A DNA stretch of 64,000 bases from Brassica napus (Eukaryota > Streptophyta > Magnoliopsida > Brassicales > Brassicaceae). Location of the stretch: contig NC_063452.1 of assembly GCF_020379485.1 (NCBI RefSeq), positions 41,159,148-41,223,147 on the forward strand, given 5' to 3'. The position numbers and the translations under genes are program-made. Positions 21,761 through 33,636 of the stretch are shown here, one piece after another (positions within the stretch are counted from its first letter, which is position 1; each line of letters begins with the position of its first letter). The notes under the pieces were generated by a model, which saw only the letters and a program-made list of their open reading frames with translations, did not search any database and had not been told where the DNA came from.

Positions 21761-23780
21761 TTTTTATATTTTTTTTGTAAAGGAAGATAAAAAGATAAAT
21801 GAAAATGGCATTTGAGATGAAAAGGAATTAAAAACAGATTATTGTTTGTATTAATTGGCTTTCTCGCTACTTTTTATTACCGCTCCTTTCTTTTCTCTTT
21901 TGTTTTTCTCTTTTTTTTTTCTTTTTTCTTTTGCTTTATTTTTTTCACGCCACGGCTAAACATTTGTCTTCCTTTATTTTTGCTAAACCGCTTTTTAGTA
22001 AAATAACAATATTAACATCTCAAACAAAATATAGTATTTGAAAAAAAAAAACAAATGAAACAAATACAAAGAGCCTACAATATTATAGTATGGACATCAA
22101 ATACATTAACTACTAGATAAAAATGAAAGAAAAATGAAACCAAACCGAATTCATTTCATCTTCAAGAGTGAAAAAAAGCCTCAATCATGTTCTGCATCAA
22201 GGTCCCTAGATGGTGAAAACCTAGATTGTGGCTCTAGATCAATGGAAAACTGAGGCCAAATCTAGACTTTCTATACAAAATTCTCTTTTGGATCCAACTC
22301 AGAGATATATTCATATTCATCTCATGCAAAAAATAGGCGGTAGAAAATACAATGGCACATTTGGGTAGAGTCGTATTGTAGAGATACATGAAAAAAAAAA
22401 AACTTAAATATTGCTGGAGTGTGCGAGGGAATTGTCACTAGTTTTATCAAATATTCGATTAATGTCAAAACCTCTAAATATAATTATATTTATCGAAAAA
22501 CATTACGTCATCACTGTAATGATTCTTAAAGTCTTTAGAGAAATAAGTTGACACATTTAAACATATACTATGTATTTTATTAAACTAACTATCAAATTGA
22601 ATAGTACTATACAAAAAATATTATTCATTCATTCCCTAAATAAAATTACGAAATTAGCTAATATGATTAACATATATATGACAATTATTAATTTTTAATA
22701 ATTAAGATTTGATAATAATGTATGTATCATCCATCATTTATGTTTAATTTTTATATTATTAAAAGAAATTAAACAATCATATAATAAAATTTACATTTTT
22801 TCATATATCTTATATTTTGAATTTTTAAACGGCTATTAATTACTAAAATTGTTAAAATACCATATTAAAAATTATGTGAGCAATGATTTAACCTTTTGTT
22901 ATAATACGATACAAATGATTATAAAATTATATAAATATGAAGTGTCATTTAATAGATGTACATATTATATATATATATATATATATTCATATTATTTAAA
23001 TTAAACTATATACCATATAAAAATACATAAATATGTTCATTTAGAAATTTGCATTGAAAAAGTATTGAGACCTTAATATTTTAATTTTCAAAATTTGCAT
23101 TAAAATTTTAAAAACGATTATAAATTACTAAAACAAAAAATATCGCATTGAAATTTTGTGATTAATGGTTTAACTTTTTGTTACAGAAAATATACAAATT
23201 TAATAAAATCATATGAGTAGGAACCTCGATTAATAAATATTCATAGTAAAATATACCATATATCTATGTTAATATCATTTAAATTTAATTGTATACCATA
23301 TAAAGAAATAAAATGATTATTTTGACTTATTTACTCGTAAAAACTAATGTAAATAAACATGAGTGATTGTTTTGGTTTATGTGCTTACTTCACTTTAGTT
23401 ATATACATAATAGTTATTTGATTCTCAATTATTCAATATATTTATTATTCAAGAATACGTAAATGAACAAAAAATAAATAATATATGTAAAAGTAATTTG
23501 TATACATAATGTTCATTTCTCGGCGCGGATCTTAATCTAGTTAACTATAGAGCAATAACTCTGAAAAAATAGTAACATGGTTTGGCCACAAATGTTTTGA
23601 GAGGTATGATAAATGATAACCTCCCTCCCCACAAACACACATGAACTCATATCTAAGGTTAGCGAAACGAAGGCAGGCAGAACGAAGAACATGTATATTC
23701 AAATAAGACTGACAAAAAGAAATGTTTACTCCACAGAAAAAGAAGAAGAGTTCAGATCTGTGACGTTCTGACTATTGTGT
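21761..23780. other. AT-rich intergenic DNA
   Basis: No gene or complete element is supported. The stretch has T-rich tracts near 21900-21950, a (TA)n run near 22966-22986 and many short A/T runs. Blocks such as TAATTTTTAAAACGATTATAAATTACTAAAA (shown here only in part near 23100) recur loosely at 22830 and near 47580, suggesting an old, decayed repeat. Confidence 0.4.
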
Positions 23781-23939
23781 TTAAAGATAAGCCTCGTGTT
23801 CTTTCCATGACAAAATTATATTGAGTTGATTACGTCGAATGACACTTTTTGACTTTCTATTACATCCATAGACACTTTTTACATGTGACACACTTTGTTG
23901 TGGGCCAGCAACAAATTTGGACAATTTTTTCCTTAATGG

Positions 23940-24090
23940 AAACGACACTTGTGGACACGTAACATGTGGATGAGTGATTTGTGGACGGGTGATTTGTGGA
24001 CGTGTGATGTGTGGTTGGGTGATTTGTGGACAAGTGATATGTGGATGAGTGATGAGTAATGTGTGGAAATGCGATGTTAATGTGTTTATA
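23940..24090. repeat. Short GTGGAC minisatellite
   Basis: Units of about 12-14 bases of the form TTGTGGACGGGTGA repeat roughly ten times with drift. On the minus strand one frame (23781-24107) reads ITRPQITHPHITCPQ-type repeats, which follow from the DNA unit and do not by themselves suggest a protein. Confidence 0.75.
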
Positions 24091-24329
24091 GTAAATAACG
24101 TGGACAAACTCTCTGTTTTGATTCCATAAAACTATACAATAATACGTAGACATTGACTCATGTTACTAAGATTATACCACAAAACATGGGCACTGACTCT
24201 GTTATCAAAACCCTCACAAAAAAAAAGAAGAAGAAGATTTTGTCCATACCTAACTTCTTTGTTTTGATACGACAAATTGTGGACTGATACAAAGCCAATA
24301 CATATGTTTTTGATACAATTGGTTGTCAC

Positions 24330-24820
24330 TGCCAAAAACTTTTAAGGGATACCATTGATTTGCATAGAAACTCCTCTGTTTTTCTTATTCTTCTCTCCCG
24401 TATGGACTTCCTGAGATTCATCACAAAAGATAATATAGAAGTTCTCATTTTACTAAAAATCCCACTAACCAACGTTTTGAACGGTTTTCCCCTTAGATTT
24501 AGTACCATCACCAACGAGAGATGAAGCATTGGGTTCGTCGTCTCCAACACGAGCACTTGGCTTCTTCAGCCCAATTGATAAATTATCTGTAATTAAACTT
24601 CAATCAAGATGAGAAAGAGGTGATATTGTGAGTATGAGCGGAGAGAAAAATCGAAGAAGCGTTTACCTTTTGTCGGAGAGTAATAGATCTTGCATGTCAG
24701 AGATTTTCGATCTAAGGGATGTGCTTCGTCATGATATGGATGAATGTAAATTTGATTAAAGTTGAATTTATATCCCGAGATGATGAATGAAATTGAAGGA
24801 ATATTGTCTATGTCCACAAC
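24330..24820 (-). other. Possible exons of an unidentified transposon or host gene
   Basis: On the minus strand a TTTAATTACAG acceptor-like site near 24585 opens a block encoding LKKPSARVGDDEPNASSLVG and a lysine-rich tail, then a stop near 24465. A 74-codon frame at 24593-24817 lies upstream. The pieces look like the end of a spliced gene of the sort found in plant Mutator-type elements, but I cannot name a family and no catalytic motif is visible. Confidence 0.25.
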
Positions 24821-24915
24821 TAGTTTATAACTAATTTATAATTCTGTTAAGATGTCCATGTCCACAACTAATTTATAATTCTATTATCCACGATTTGGTG
24901 TCCACATCCACATTT
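24785..24915. repeat. GTCCACAACTAATTTATAATTCT direct repeats
   Basis: Two copies of GTCCACAACTA(A/G)TTTATAA near 24812 and 24860, plus further GTCCACATCCACA words near 24901, repeat in the same direction. They share the GTGGAC core (complement GTCCAC) with the minisatellite 800 bases to the left, so both may belong to one element. Confidence 0.55.
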
Positions 24916-24919
24916 AGCT

Positions 24920-26008
24920 TTGTTTACACATTAATATATATATATATATATATATAATATATATATGAAAATGGATCTTAAAAGATAGATAATTTTATAT
25001 ATAGTTTATTATGACAATTATTTTTGTTTAATATATTTTAGAACTTGAGATAAAAGTAAATGAAAACATAAAGTAGAAAAAGAAAAATACTAAAATGAAA
25101 TAAGAAAGGAGAAAGATCCTCTTTAGTTTAGGATCATAAGAGTCTTTTTGACAAAGGAAAGTGTGTCTCAAGTGATAAGTGTTTTGTAGTGTAATTGGAA
25201 TGTGAGAAAGTGTCTCTAGATGTAAAAAATTCTAAGTATATTTGGCACATTTACATAGTTCAATTTTCCTTTTGTCTCTACTTTGAAAGAATAAGTTGTT
25301 TATTGTGTAGGTGTTATATCATGTCCAAAGGTGTTTAACCTCAAAAGCTTTGACTTCAAAGCTGTTTCTTTTGTGAATTTCAAAAATATTTTCGACCTTC
25401 TTTCACTTTAAAGTTTAAAGAACAGCTTGCTTTAAAACTTTTTTTTTTGTTAACACTTTGTTTTCTAACTTTAATACAAGGGAGAATCAAAAACATTGGC
25501 TTTTAGTAATAAGTTATTGGTTAGCCAAACTATGTTTAATGCTTTAGCTTTCCCAGCTTTGTTGGTTTCAAAGCACCCAACGTATGAACTAACGAAATAA
25601 AACAATTTAACGTCATTCGTTCCACTAGATTGCTTTTTGTTACTACAGGTCTACAACTAAACGCAATTTCTTTTAGAAGTTGTTTTATATTTGGCTGAAT
25701 GACACTTAAGCAGCTAAGCTATACGATAGTTGATGATAAACAAAACGAGCATAAGGAATATAAGGATAGCATGAGCTATACCGACAAAGTGCGTATACCC
25801 AAAGACGACTTATAGAATATAACACAAGATATATGATTATACGTGAATAATTAAATCCACGCAATTGTCATGGAATGTGTGTATGCATCAACACATCTAA
25901 TATCATTGTATATTACGTGTTGAACGAATTCTGATCTAATAAATTAAATGGTGATAATGAAAATAATTGAATTAGCATAAAGAGAAGTAGAAGATATAAT
26001 TCAGTATT
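24920..26008. other. Intergenic DNA without recognised features
   Basis: A (TA)n run at about 24930-24966 is followed by AT-rich unique-looking sequence. No reading frame of note, RNA gene or element end was found up to the copia target site GTATT at 26004-26008. Confidence 0.4.
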
Positions 26009-26145
26009 TGTTATGAACCAGATTGTGGATGGTTCATAACCATTATGATTTTTAATCTTTTCATTTATCTATGACGGTGTAATCTCATATATAAGAAACC
26101 TTTATGTTATGTATAAAGATAGACTTTTCCATTACTTTTATAACA
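26009..26145 (+). repeat. 5' LTR of the second copia element
   Basis: Collinear with the 3' LTR apart from a few substitutions and small indels. Contains CATATATAAGAAACC near 26086, a probable TATA box, placing the transcript start in the last 30 bases. At about 140 bp it is near the lower limit for plant copia LTRs. Confidence 0.9.
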
Positions 26146-27850
26146 CGTATCTAAAACCCTAAGCTAAAATATCGACCATAAACCCAAATCTCTCTCCATT
26201 GCTAAAACCCTAATCTCTATCGATCACCTCTATTTGATCATGACCTTGATCTGTATTCGACCACTGATCTCAACAAGATCGATCTGTGGACTGATCTCTG
26301 CAAGTTTCAGTACGCCTCAACTATTCCAGATTGTACGATCAGCCTGTTCCAGTCCGTGATCAAACTGTTCCAGATCTACGAGTTCTTTGACTGCAAGTAC
26401 CTTGCATACCAACGATCCCGATCAGCTCAACCTAAGCTAAGTTTTCGATCTCTATCTGAATCTCCATCGATCTCTCTCTCTCTATCGATAAACCCTAATC
26501 ACTTTCGATCTCAACTTGTACCCGATCTTAGCTTGCAGACAGCAAGGAAACAGTTTGGACCAGTCCGCGTAAGGTTCCAGTTTGTACCAGTCCACATAAG
26601 CTCATTCTCTTGGTGGTCCATTCAACCCATCAAAGGTTTAAGGTATACCTAAACTCTAAGAACCCAGAATCGAATGAAATAATGTTCAAAGTGAAACCCT
26701 AAAATCTGTAAACCCTAAATTACGTGTGCATGGATTGTTTTATTTGATTGATTGAATGTTTCTTTGAGGTTTAAATTTGTGTGAGTTAGGATTGATAGTT
26801 TTTATAACCTGATTGAATGATTTGAGGTTTAATATTGCATGTTAGAATCTGTTATAATATAAACCCTAATTCGAATTGATAAACCCTAAAATAGAATCCG
26901 TGTATTGCATAATTCGAATTGAATGTTTTGAGGTTTCATATTATACTAGGTTGATAGTTTCATGATATAATCAACTGTTCTGAGGTTTAAGATTATTTGC
27001 TAGAAGCTGATTGATTGATAAAACCCTAATTTCGAATTGAAACCCTAAACCCTAATTTGCGTATTCCTAAAATCAGATTGCTTGATTCCATCTTGCTAAT
27101 ATCAGCCTTGAAACTGATAAATATTAGCCTTGAAAATGATTAACAAAATTGATAGAATCAGCCTTGAAACTGATTGTTTTGATTCTTCATGATTGAAACC
27201 CTATTTTTGTATCGAAACCTTAAATAGTGTAATGCTTGAATCCGTTTGATTATTTTTGATTATTGATCCAATTGCTAGTCTTGATAAAACCTAATTGAAT
27301 TTGATTGTTAGTCTAGCTAAATCTCATACCTGAAACTCATTGATTAATTGCTAAACCTTGATTGAATATTTTAATATTACCCTTGCATATATAGAATCCG
27401 ATTGCTAAGATTGAGTGCATCATATCTACTTGGCCGTGTGGCCAGTTTGCATCATATATCATCCTGACCAACATGTTTATGTTATACGCATGATCTGATT
27501 ATTATCACCTTTACATGATCTGATTGTTTTAAGGGCCCCCTTGTTTTAAATTGAGGTTCCATAATTCCACTCCTGTACATATAGAATCAGTATGCTAGGT
27601 TTGCATTATAACCATATGGCCGCATGAAAACATATAGAAATTGCTTGTTTGGTCGATACCCTTGCTTGATAAATCTGTGTGACTTATTATGCATCATATA
27701 TCACTTTGGTCGTGTGGCCTTATTGCATTATATCACCTTTGGCCGTGTGGCTTGTTTGCTTATTAGAAATGTATTGACTTGATAGCATGTCTTGTTTATG
27801 GTCGTATGTTAAATATTTTATGAGATCTAAAATTGATTGATATATGATTT
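26146..27850 (+). promoter_or_regulatory. Copia leader with many telobox (ACCCTAA) motifs
   Basis: The leader between LTR and gag is about 1.7 kb. Between 26155 and 27055 ACCCTAA occurs ten times, mostly as AAACCCTAA. This telobox is bound in plants by TRB-type proteins and is linked to PRC2 recruitment and to expression of growth genes. Later the leader has repeated GGCCGTGTGGCC words (27431, 27711, 27743). A functional role is inference. Confidence 0.6.
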
Positions 27851-27854
27851 GAGA

Positions 27855-28720
27855 TGTCGAAAATCAACTTGGATTCTGCTACCCTAAATCTCTCAGGGGA
27901 TAATTATTTGAAATGGGCACTGGATATTGAGTTTATCCTAAAGTCAAATGACTTGGTGAATGAATTAAAAAAGGCGATAATGCCAAATGAGAAAGATTGA
28001 TACAAGGCAATATTAATTATTAGTCATCATCTTATTAAGAGTCTCAAAGATCAGTATCTGACTATAGAGAATCATCTAGACCTTTGGACAGAGTTAAAAA
28101 ATCAAGATATGATCACCAAAGAACGATGTTATTACCAAAGGCCCTATTTGATTGGAGGAATCCCAGAATCCAGGACAATAAGTCTGTGGATGAGTCTATT
28201 GCTAGCTGGACAAAATAATGGATTACTGATGAGAAACAGTGAATTGAGACCTCCTGGATTAACCCCATTACCTGATACCAATAAGACCGCAGAAAAAAAA
28301 AAGGTAACTACGTCCAGAATGATAGACTACATGGCCATGGCCGTGGAGGGTGGAAAGGACGTGGCCATGGCCACTATAACACATTTGGCCGTGATGGGAA
28401 TCACAATGGCAGAGGCCGTGGGTATCAACCCAATTTGAGTCATGGTTAAGGCAGTGGCCGTGGTATATCCTTTAAACCACAAAGCTCGACCAAATCAGTG
28501 TGCCATAGATGTGGAATGGGGAACCATTGGGCTAAGATATGAAGGACTCCCAAACATTTTTGTGACCTCTATCAAAGAGAGTCTGAAAGGGAAGAATCCT
28601 GAAACCCACTTGGTCTATAAAGATGGTGAAAATAATTTCGAACATGATCAAGATGTTCTTATGGAATATGAGAGTTATGATAAAAGAATCAAGTTTATAA
28701 TCTGATTGCGACATCAAACT
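27855..28720 (+). pseudogene. Copia gag relic
   Basis: Starts at ATG 27855 with a typical copia gag opening (NLDSATLNLSGDNYLKWALD), followed by a stop near 27998. After several frame changes, one frame reads CHRCGMGNHWAKI at about 28501-28540, the first part of a CCHC zinc knuckle, and is then broken by a stop. The frame at 28109-28438 includes a Gly/Met/Ala tract. No intact product is possible. Confidence 0.7.
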
Positions 28721-28799
28721 TGTGTGATAGCTTTGCTTGTATGCTTTCTCTGATTTTTATCTCCTTGAATTTATTTCTATTACATTGTCTGCTTAGATT

Positions 28800-31540
28800 A
28801 AATGAATGAACGATTTTTCTATATGAGTACACTGAAAAACGCCAATATAAGTACTAAATCAGGTATCACCAGTCTGAAAGAAGACTATGGCTAGGCTAAT
28901 ATATTATTACCTAAGGGTATGCATCTAGAAATCAGTGATGTTTTATATTCACCCAGCTCTAAGAGCAAGAGCAACCTATTGATTTTTAAAGATATAAGAA
29001 TGAATGGTTTCCATATTGAAACAATGGGCGAAGGAAACAAAGAGTTCCTTCAGATATATGTATAAAATCGCCCAAGACCATAATAAGTCCTAAAGACTAT
29101 ACCTGCATTCTCTACTGACCTAGACTATGCATAGATCAGTATGATAGAGGCTAAAAGCCTGCGAAAATATACACTTTATAGCACGACCGGATTGGCCATC
29201 CTGGTCCAAACATGATGCGAAAATTGATATTCAAATGGCACACATTAAAAGATAAGAAGAGTTATCCCAAAGAATCTCACGTGTGTAGCATGCACACAAG
29301 GGAAACTCATTATGCATCACCAGTAAAACGGCTACGAGCCCCTTTTTCATAATAAAGGCTATATGTCTAGATAATACTGGTGAAAACATGTTACAAGCGT
29401 TTAAATGATTATGGTATGTCCATGGGGGTAAGTGTGGACAATTATGTGATACATATCCATACCAAGAACGGCTTGGCCGAAATCTTTTAAAACGCAAATA
29501 GCTGATTGATAGACCATAACTTATGAGGTCAAAACTCCTATTCACAGCTTGGGCCACACGAAATTTACATGCACGTAAGTTAATACGCATCAAGCCATTT
29601 AGTGAGCATTGATATTCCCTATCACAATTATTAACGGGTCAAGAGCCAGACATACCCCATCATAAGACATTTGGATGTGCTGTCTATGTACTAATTGCTC
29701 CACCACAGAGAACTAAGATGGAACCTCAAAAGGAGGATGTGGGTATATGTTGGATATGATACTCCCACAATAATAAAATACTTTGAGCCAACTATGGGTG
29801 ATTATATTTGAGGCCAGATACACGGATTATTTTAAGACCAGGAGGAGAAAAATAATAAAGCTAGTAAAAGAATGGTAAAAGAAATAGAATGAAATCAACC
29901 ATCAATGTCTTGGCAAGATCCCAAGACTAAAGAATGTGAAATAGACGTCCAAAGATTATACATTTACAAAGCTAGCTAATCAAATGCCAGACACATTTGC
30001 TGACCCGGAAAGAATGACTAAGTCATATATAAACCAGCTTGTAAAGCACCAACGAATTTGATGTCCAGGAAGAGACACAGTCAAGTGGCTACAGAGTCTA
30101 GACAACGTATGAAACGTGGTAGACCAATAGGTTCCAAAAGATAAGAATCCTCGGAAACAAAAGAAAGGTGTAGAGAATGATAATCAAAATCCAAATCCGA
30201 GTTTATTAAGGAAACCATCCCAGACATGGAGATAAGGCCGACCGGCTCTAAGGTACAGGTACCAAACAATGTAGCTTGGGACGCCAAGCTGCAAAGTATT
30301 AAAGGTCCTGATAATAATGAATCTCAATCGATTATATCATGTTTGGAACATAATGGAACCAATAAGGAATGTCGACATAAGATGATTTATTTGCATACAA
30401 AGTAGCACTTGAATTTATGAATATAAGCGAGGATCATGAACCCACGTCAATATAAGAGTGCGCACTCGTAGAACAGATTGGATTGAATGGAAACGTGGGG
30501 TTAAATAGTTTAAGGAAGAAAAGCGTATTTGGCCATATGATTAAGACGCCATATGATGTTAAAACCAGTGGATATAAATGGGTCTTGTGAGGAATAGAAA
30601 TCGTGAGATATAAAGCTGATGTTGCACAAGGATTCTCACAAAGACCAATAATAGATTATGAGGAGACATACTCCCATGTGGTGGATGCAACTACTTTTAG
30701 ATTTCTCATAAGTCTGGCTATATAAGAGAGAAATTAGACTTGCAGCAAGTTGATGTAGTGTGTGCATATTTATATGGTCCACTGGATAATGAAAGTACTA
30801 GAGGGTATTGAGCTGAAAGTACAACAAGTTCTCGAGAACAATATTGATAATCATCAAAGTATATGATCTGAATATCCTAGGAACCTCTGGATACAATTTC
30901 CCAAATAGTTGAATATCTCAAGAAAGAGTTTGTAATGAAAGATCTTAGAAAACAAAGTTTTGTTTGGGATTACAGCTTGAGTACATTAACAATGAAATCC
31001 TTGTGCATCAAATAGTATATACAGAAAAGGGTACTCAAGAGATTTAATATGGACCAGTCTCACCCATTATCTAGTACATGGGCGTGAGATCACTTGTTTT
31101 GGACACTGATCCATTCAGTCCAAAGTTAGACGATAAAGAAGTCCATTTAGTCCTGATATGGACGATGCAAAAGTCTTGTTTTAGACACTGATCTGAGTGG
31201 TCCATAAGAAGGACGATGAAGAAGCCTTTGATTTTGGTTTATTTTATACTAACCAACCCAAAGAAGGGTTATTTGGTTTTGTTGATTTGTTTTCAGACAG
31301 GTTATGTTTTACACATGGTGGTACACGCATATCACAGCAACATCATCCAAGATTTCGTGTGTGTGTATTTGAGGTCGATGACTCAATATGTTCGATCAGA
31401 TTGTGGCATGGCCGATGGTAAAGAAGAACCAACTATCATGTTCGAGGACAAAACATATTCTGCCCAAGATCTTCATCACCCACAGATTGCAGAAAATTGG
31501 AGAGGTCCAAGGGACCTTCAGTAATGTCCAAATCAGGGGG
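28800..31540 (+). pseudogene. Copia pol relic
   Basis: Ordered fragments survive in different frames. These are a protease-integrase border block near 28925-29060 (EISDVLYSPSSKSKSNLL), integrase core pieces around 29230-29760 including SMHTRETHYASPVKRLRAP near 29290, reverse transcriptase pieces around 30600-30800 (QQVDVVCAYLYGPLDNES), and an RNase H-like region to about 31540. Stops and frameshifts are frequent in all domains. Confidence 0.75.
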
Positions 31541-31660
31541 AATAATGTGTGTTGTATTCTTTTTTCTTCACCATGGTTTTGTCCCAATTGAGTTTTTCTG
31601 GTAAAGTTTTAATGAGGCAACATTAAAACACATTACAAACTTTAAATGGTTATGGCATCC

Positions 31661-31669
31661 AAGGGGGAG
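31661..31669 (+). other. Polypurine tract of the second copia element
   Basis: AAGGGGGAG lies directly before the 3' LTR, as required for plus-strand priming. Confidence 0.8.
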
Positions 31670-31811
31670 TGTTATGAACCAGATTGTGGATGGCTCATAA
31701 CCAAGAGATTATGATTTGTAATCTTTCCATTTATCTATAACGGTGTAATCTCTTATATAAGGAACCTCTATGTCATGAATAAAAATAGAATTTTCCATTA
31801 CTTTTATAACA
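31670..31811 (+). repeat. 3' LTR of the second copia element
   Basis: Begins TGTTATGAACC and ends TATAACA, with target duplication GTATT directly after it. Confidence 0.9.
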
Positions 31812-31909
31812 GTATTAGGTATTAGCTTATAAAAAAACTGCGCTTCATAAAAATGAAAACGCAATGTTAATGGTTCCCACGACTATCATTAGGTTATTTA
31901 TAGTAGAGA

Positions 31910-32390
31910 AAATGACTAGGATATCACTAAAAATTTTTTTGTCACAAATATAGCTTAAGAATAAAAATGACCAAAATAGCACTTGATGTTTTATCAAAAG
32001 AGATAAATATACAATTATATCCCAATAGTAAATTAATTTAGACATTAGAGTTTAGAGTTAAGGGGTGGAGTTTAGGGTTTAGGGTTTAGAATTTAGGGTT
32101 TAGGGTTTAGGGTTTAGGGTTTAGAATTTAGGGTTTAGGGTTTAGGGTTTAGGGTTTAGGGTTTAGAGTTTACGGTTTAGAGTTAAGGAGTGGGGTTTAT
32201 GATTTAGGGTTTAGGGTTTAGGGTTTAGGGTTTAGAGTTGGGGAGTGAAGTTTTGGGATATAATTTCAAACTTTGAAAAAAAAAAAATTTAAATTTTTCA
32301 AAAGATAAAATAGCATTTTGGTCATTTTAGTTTTTGAGAGCTATTTTTGTGACATAAACTTTGAAATCGTTTTAATGCTATTATAGTATG
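31910..32390. mobile_element. Inverted-repeat element with a telomere-repeat core
   Basis: The flanks of the TTTAGGG array are inverted copies of each other. ATGACCAAAATAGCAC near 31965 is matched by AAATAGCATTTTGGTCATTT near 32308, and GTCACAAATATAGCT near 31942 by AGCTATTTTTGTGAC near 32339. The ends lie near 31910 and 32390 but no sharp terminus or target duplication could be fixed. Similar inverted-repeat units with telomeric cores are common in crucifer genomes. No coding capacity. Confidence 0.6.
32050..32245 (+). repeat. Interstitial telomere-type array (TTTAGGG)n
   Basis: About fifteen perfect TTTAGGG units, mixed with variants such as TTTAGAA and TTTAGAG, lie in one orientation. Being inside an inverted-repeat element, the array more likely came with a transposon than from a chromosome-end fusion. 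Confidence 0.9.
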
Positions 32391-33636
32391 TACATAATGA
32401 ACATTGCGTAGACTTGTATTAATTTTACACACTAGCTTACTCAACTTCTTTATAATTATCTAATCTATTAAAATTGAATTACATTTATGAATTAAATCTT
32501 CATTCATTTTTATAATTACAGTTCATGCCACTGAATTAATAACTATTAATTAAGCATCATTTAAAATTGATTTTTTTTTAAAAATGTGTCGTTCATTAAA
32601 AATATTTTGGTCATCCGATAAAATTGGAAAGCCAAAATTTTTTCCATTATTCTCTCATTTAGTTTTTATATCTAAAAAAGCTGGACCTACATATAATAAT
32701 GTGAATACAAAACTTAAAATCTTTAGTAGTTAAATGTTAGATACAAAATGTTAACCAACTCTTCTACGCATTGATTTATTATAGGTTTAAAAACCAACTA
32801 TTGATATTTTTACATCCAAATAGTTTCATTATACACATAAATTTATTGTAAATCCACGAAACATTATTGTATTCTAATGACTAGCCCAGTAATCTAAACC
32901 CCAAAACAAAAACCCTGGACAATGTTCATTTTTAATTTCTAAAATTTATTACAAAATTAGTTAATATTTTGTAAACATAATAATAATAATAATATAATAA
33001 TAATAATAATAATAAAGAAAAAAGACAATTATATTGAAATTGGTTATAAACAACCATAAGATCCATGAAAATATTAAGTTGTACAAATATTTATTACTTT
33101 TAAATAAAAAATTTAGAGAAAAATGATTCTACGCTTCGAAAGCGTGGATCACATCTAGTTTTAAGTTTAAAACATATCCATTTGATTGGAATAATCCAAG
33201 GGGATGAATGAATTCTTTTTTATTTTTTTTCCTTTGTATCTGCGTTTCTATACCCATCTCAAATTCTTAAATTACTTTTTTGGTACTTTTTTCTGTTTCG
33301 TTCGTTTCTATCGTTTTTTGGATGGTTAGTCATCTCGGTTTTTGGTAATTGATCTACTTTTTGTAATGTGGCGCGTCTTTGAAAGTCTAATTCATGTTAT
33401 TTGTTATGATTAATTGATTTCTTTCAGAAAAAAATGATTAATTCATGGAGTTTTACTTGAAAGAAGTTATACTGTAGTTTACCAAAAAAAAATTCATATT
33501 AACAGATGGGCCCAAGACCCTCGTGAGCCTACAAGCCCAAGCGAGAAAGAGATGTTTGTTTTTGTCTCAGAATACGAATGTGCATATGAGTAAAAGAATT
33601 TACACACAGATATGATAATTTGGTAAAGCTACGAAG
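32391..33636. other. Intergenic DNA between the telomere-core element and the F-box gene
   Basis: AT-rich with an (AAT)n microsatellite at about 32982-33015 and no supported gene. From about 33507 to the F-box stop the sequence resembles 55650-55830, so it is the duplicated 3' flank and probable 3' UTR of the F-box gene. Confidence 0.5.

Larger units (their letters stand above)
26009..31811 (+). mobile_element. Full-length but decayed Ty1-copia retrotransposon with very short LTRs
   Basis: Both ends are intact. LTRs of 137 bp (26009-26145) and 142 bp (31670-31811) begin TG and end CA. A perfect 5-bp target duplication GTATT lies at 26004-26008 and 31812-31816. A polypurine tract AAGGGGGAG precedes the 3' LTR. 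Between them are a 1.7-kb leader, a gag relic with a zinc-knuckle block and a heavily mutated pol. The pol end keeps the FSPWFCPN-type C-terminal block near 31570. It belongs to the same broad copia group as the element at 15117, which ends in related pol motifs, but the LTRs differ. Confidence 0.9.

Noticed and set aside
23781..24107. ITRPQITHPH repeat frame as a proline-rich protein
   Set aside because: It is the translation of a drifting 12-14 bp tandem repeat, and the flanks give no supporting gene structure.
32050..32245. Telomere repeats as a sign of a chromosome end or fusion point
   Set aside because: The array is short, degenerate and enclosed in inverted repeats, with ordinary intergenic DNA and a gene beyond.
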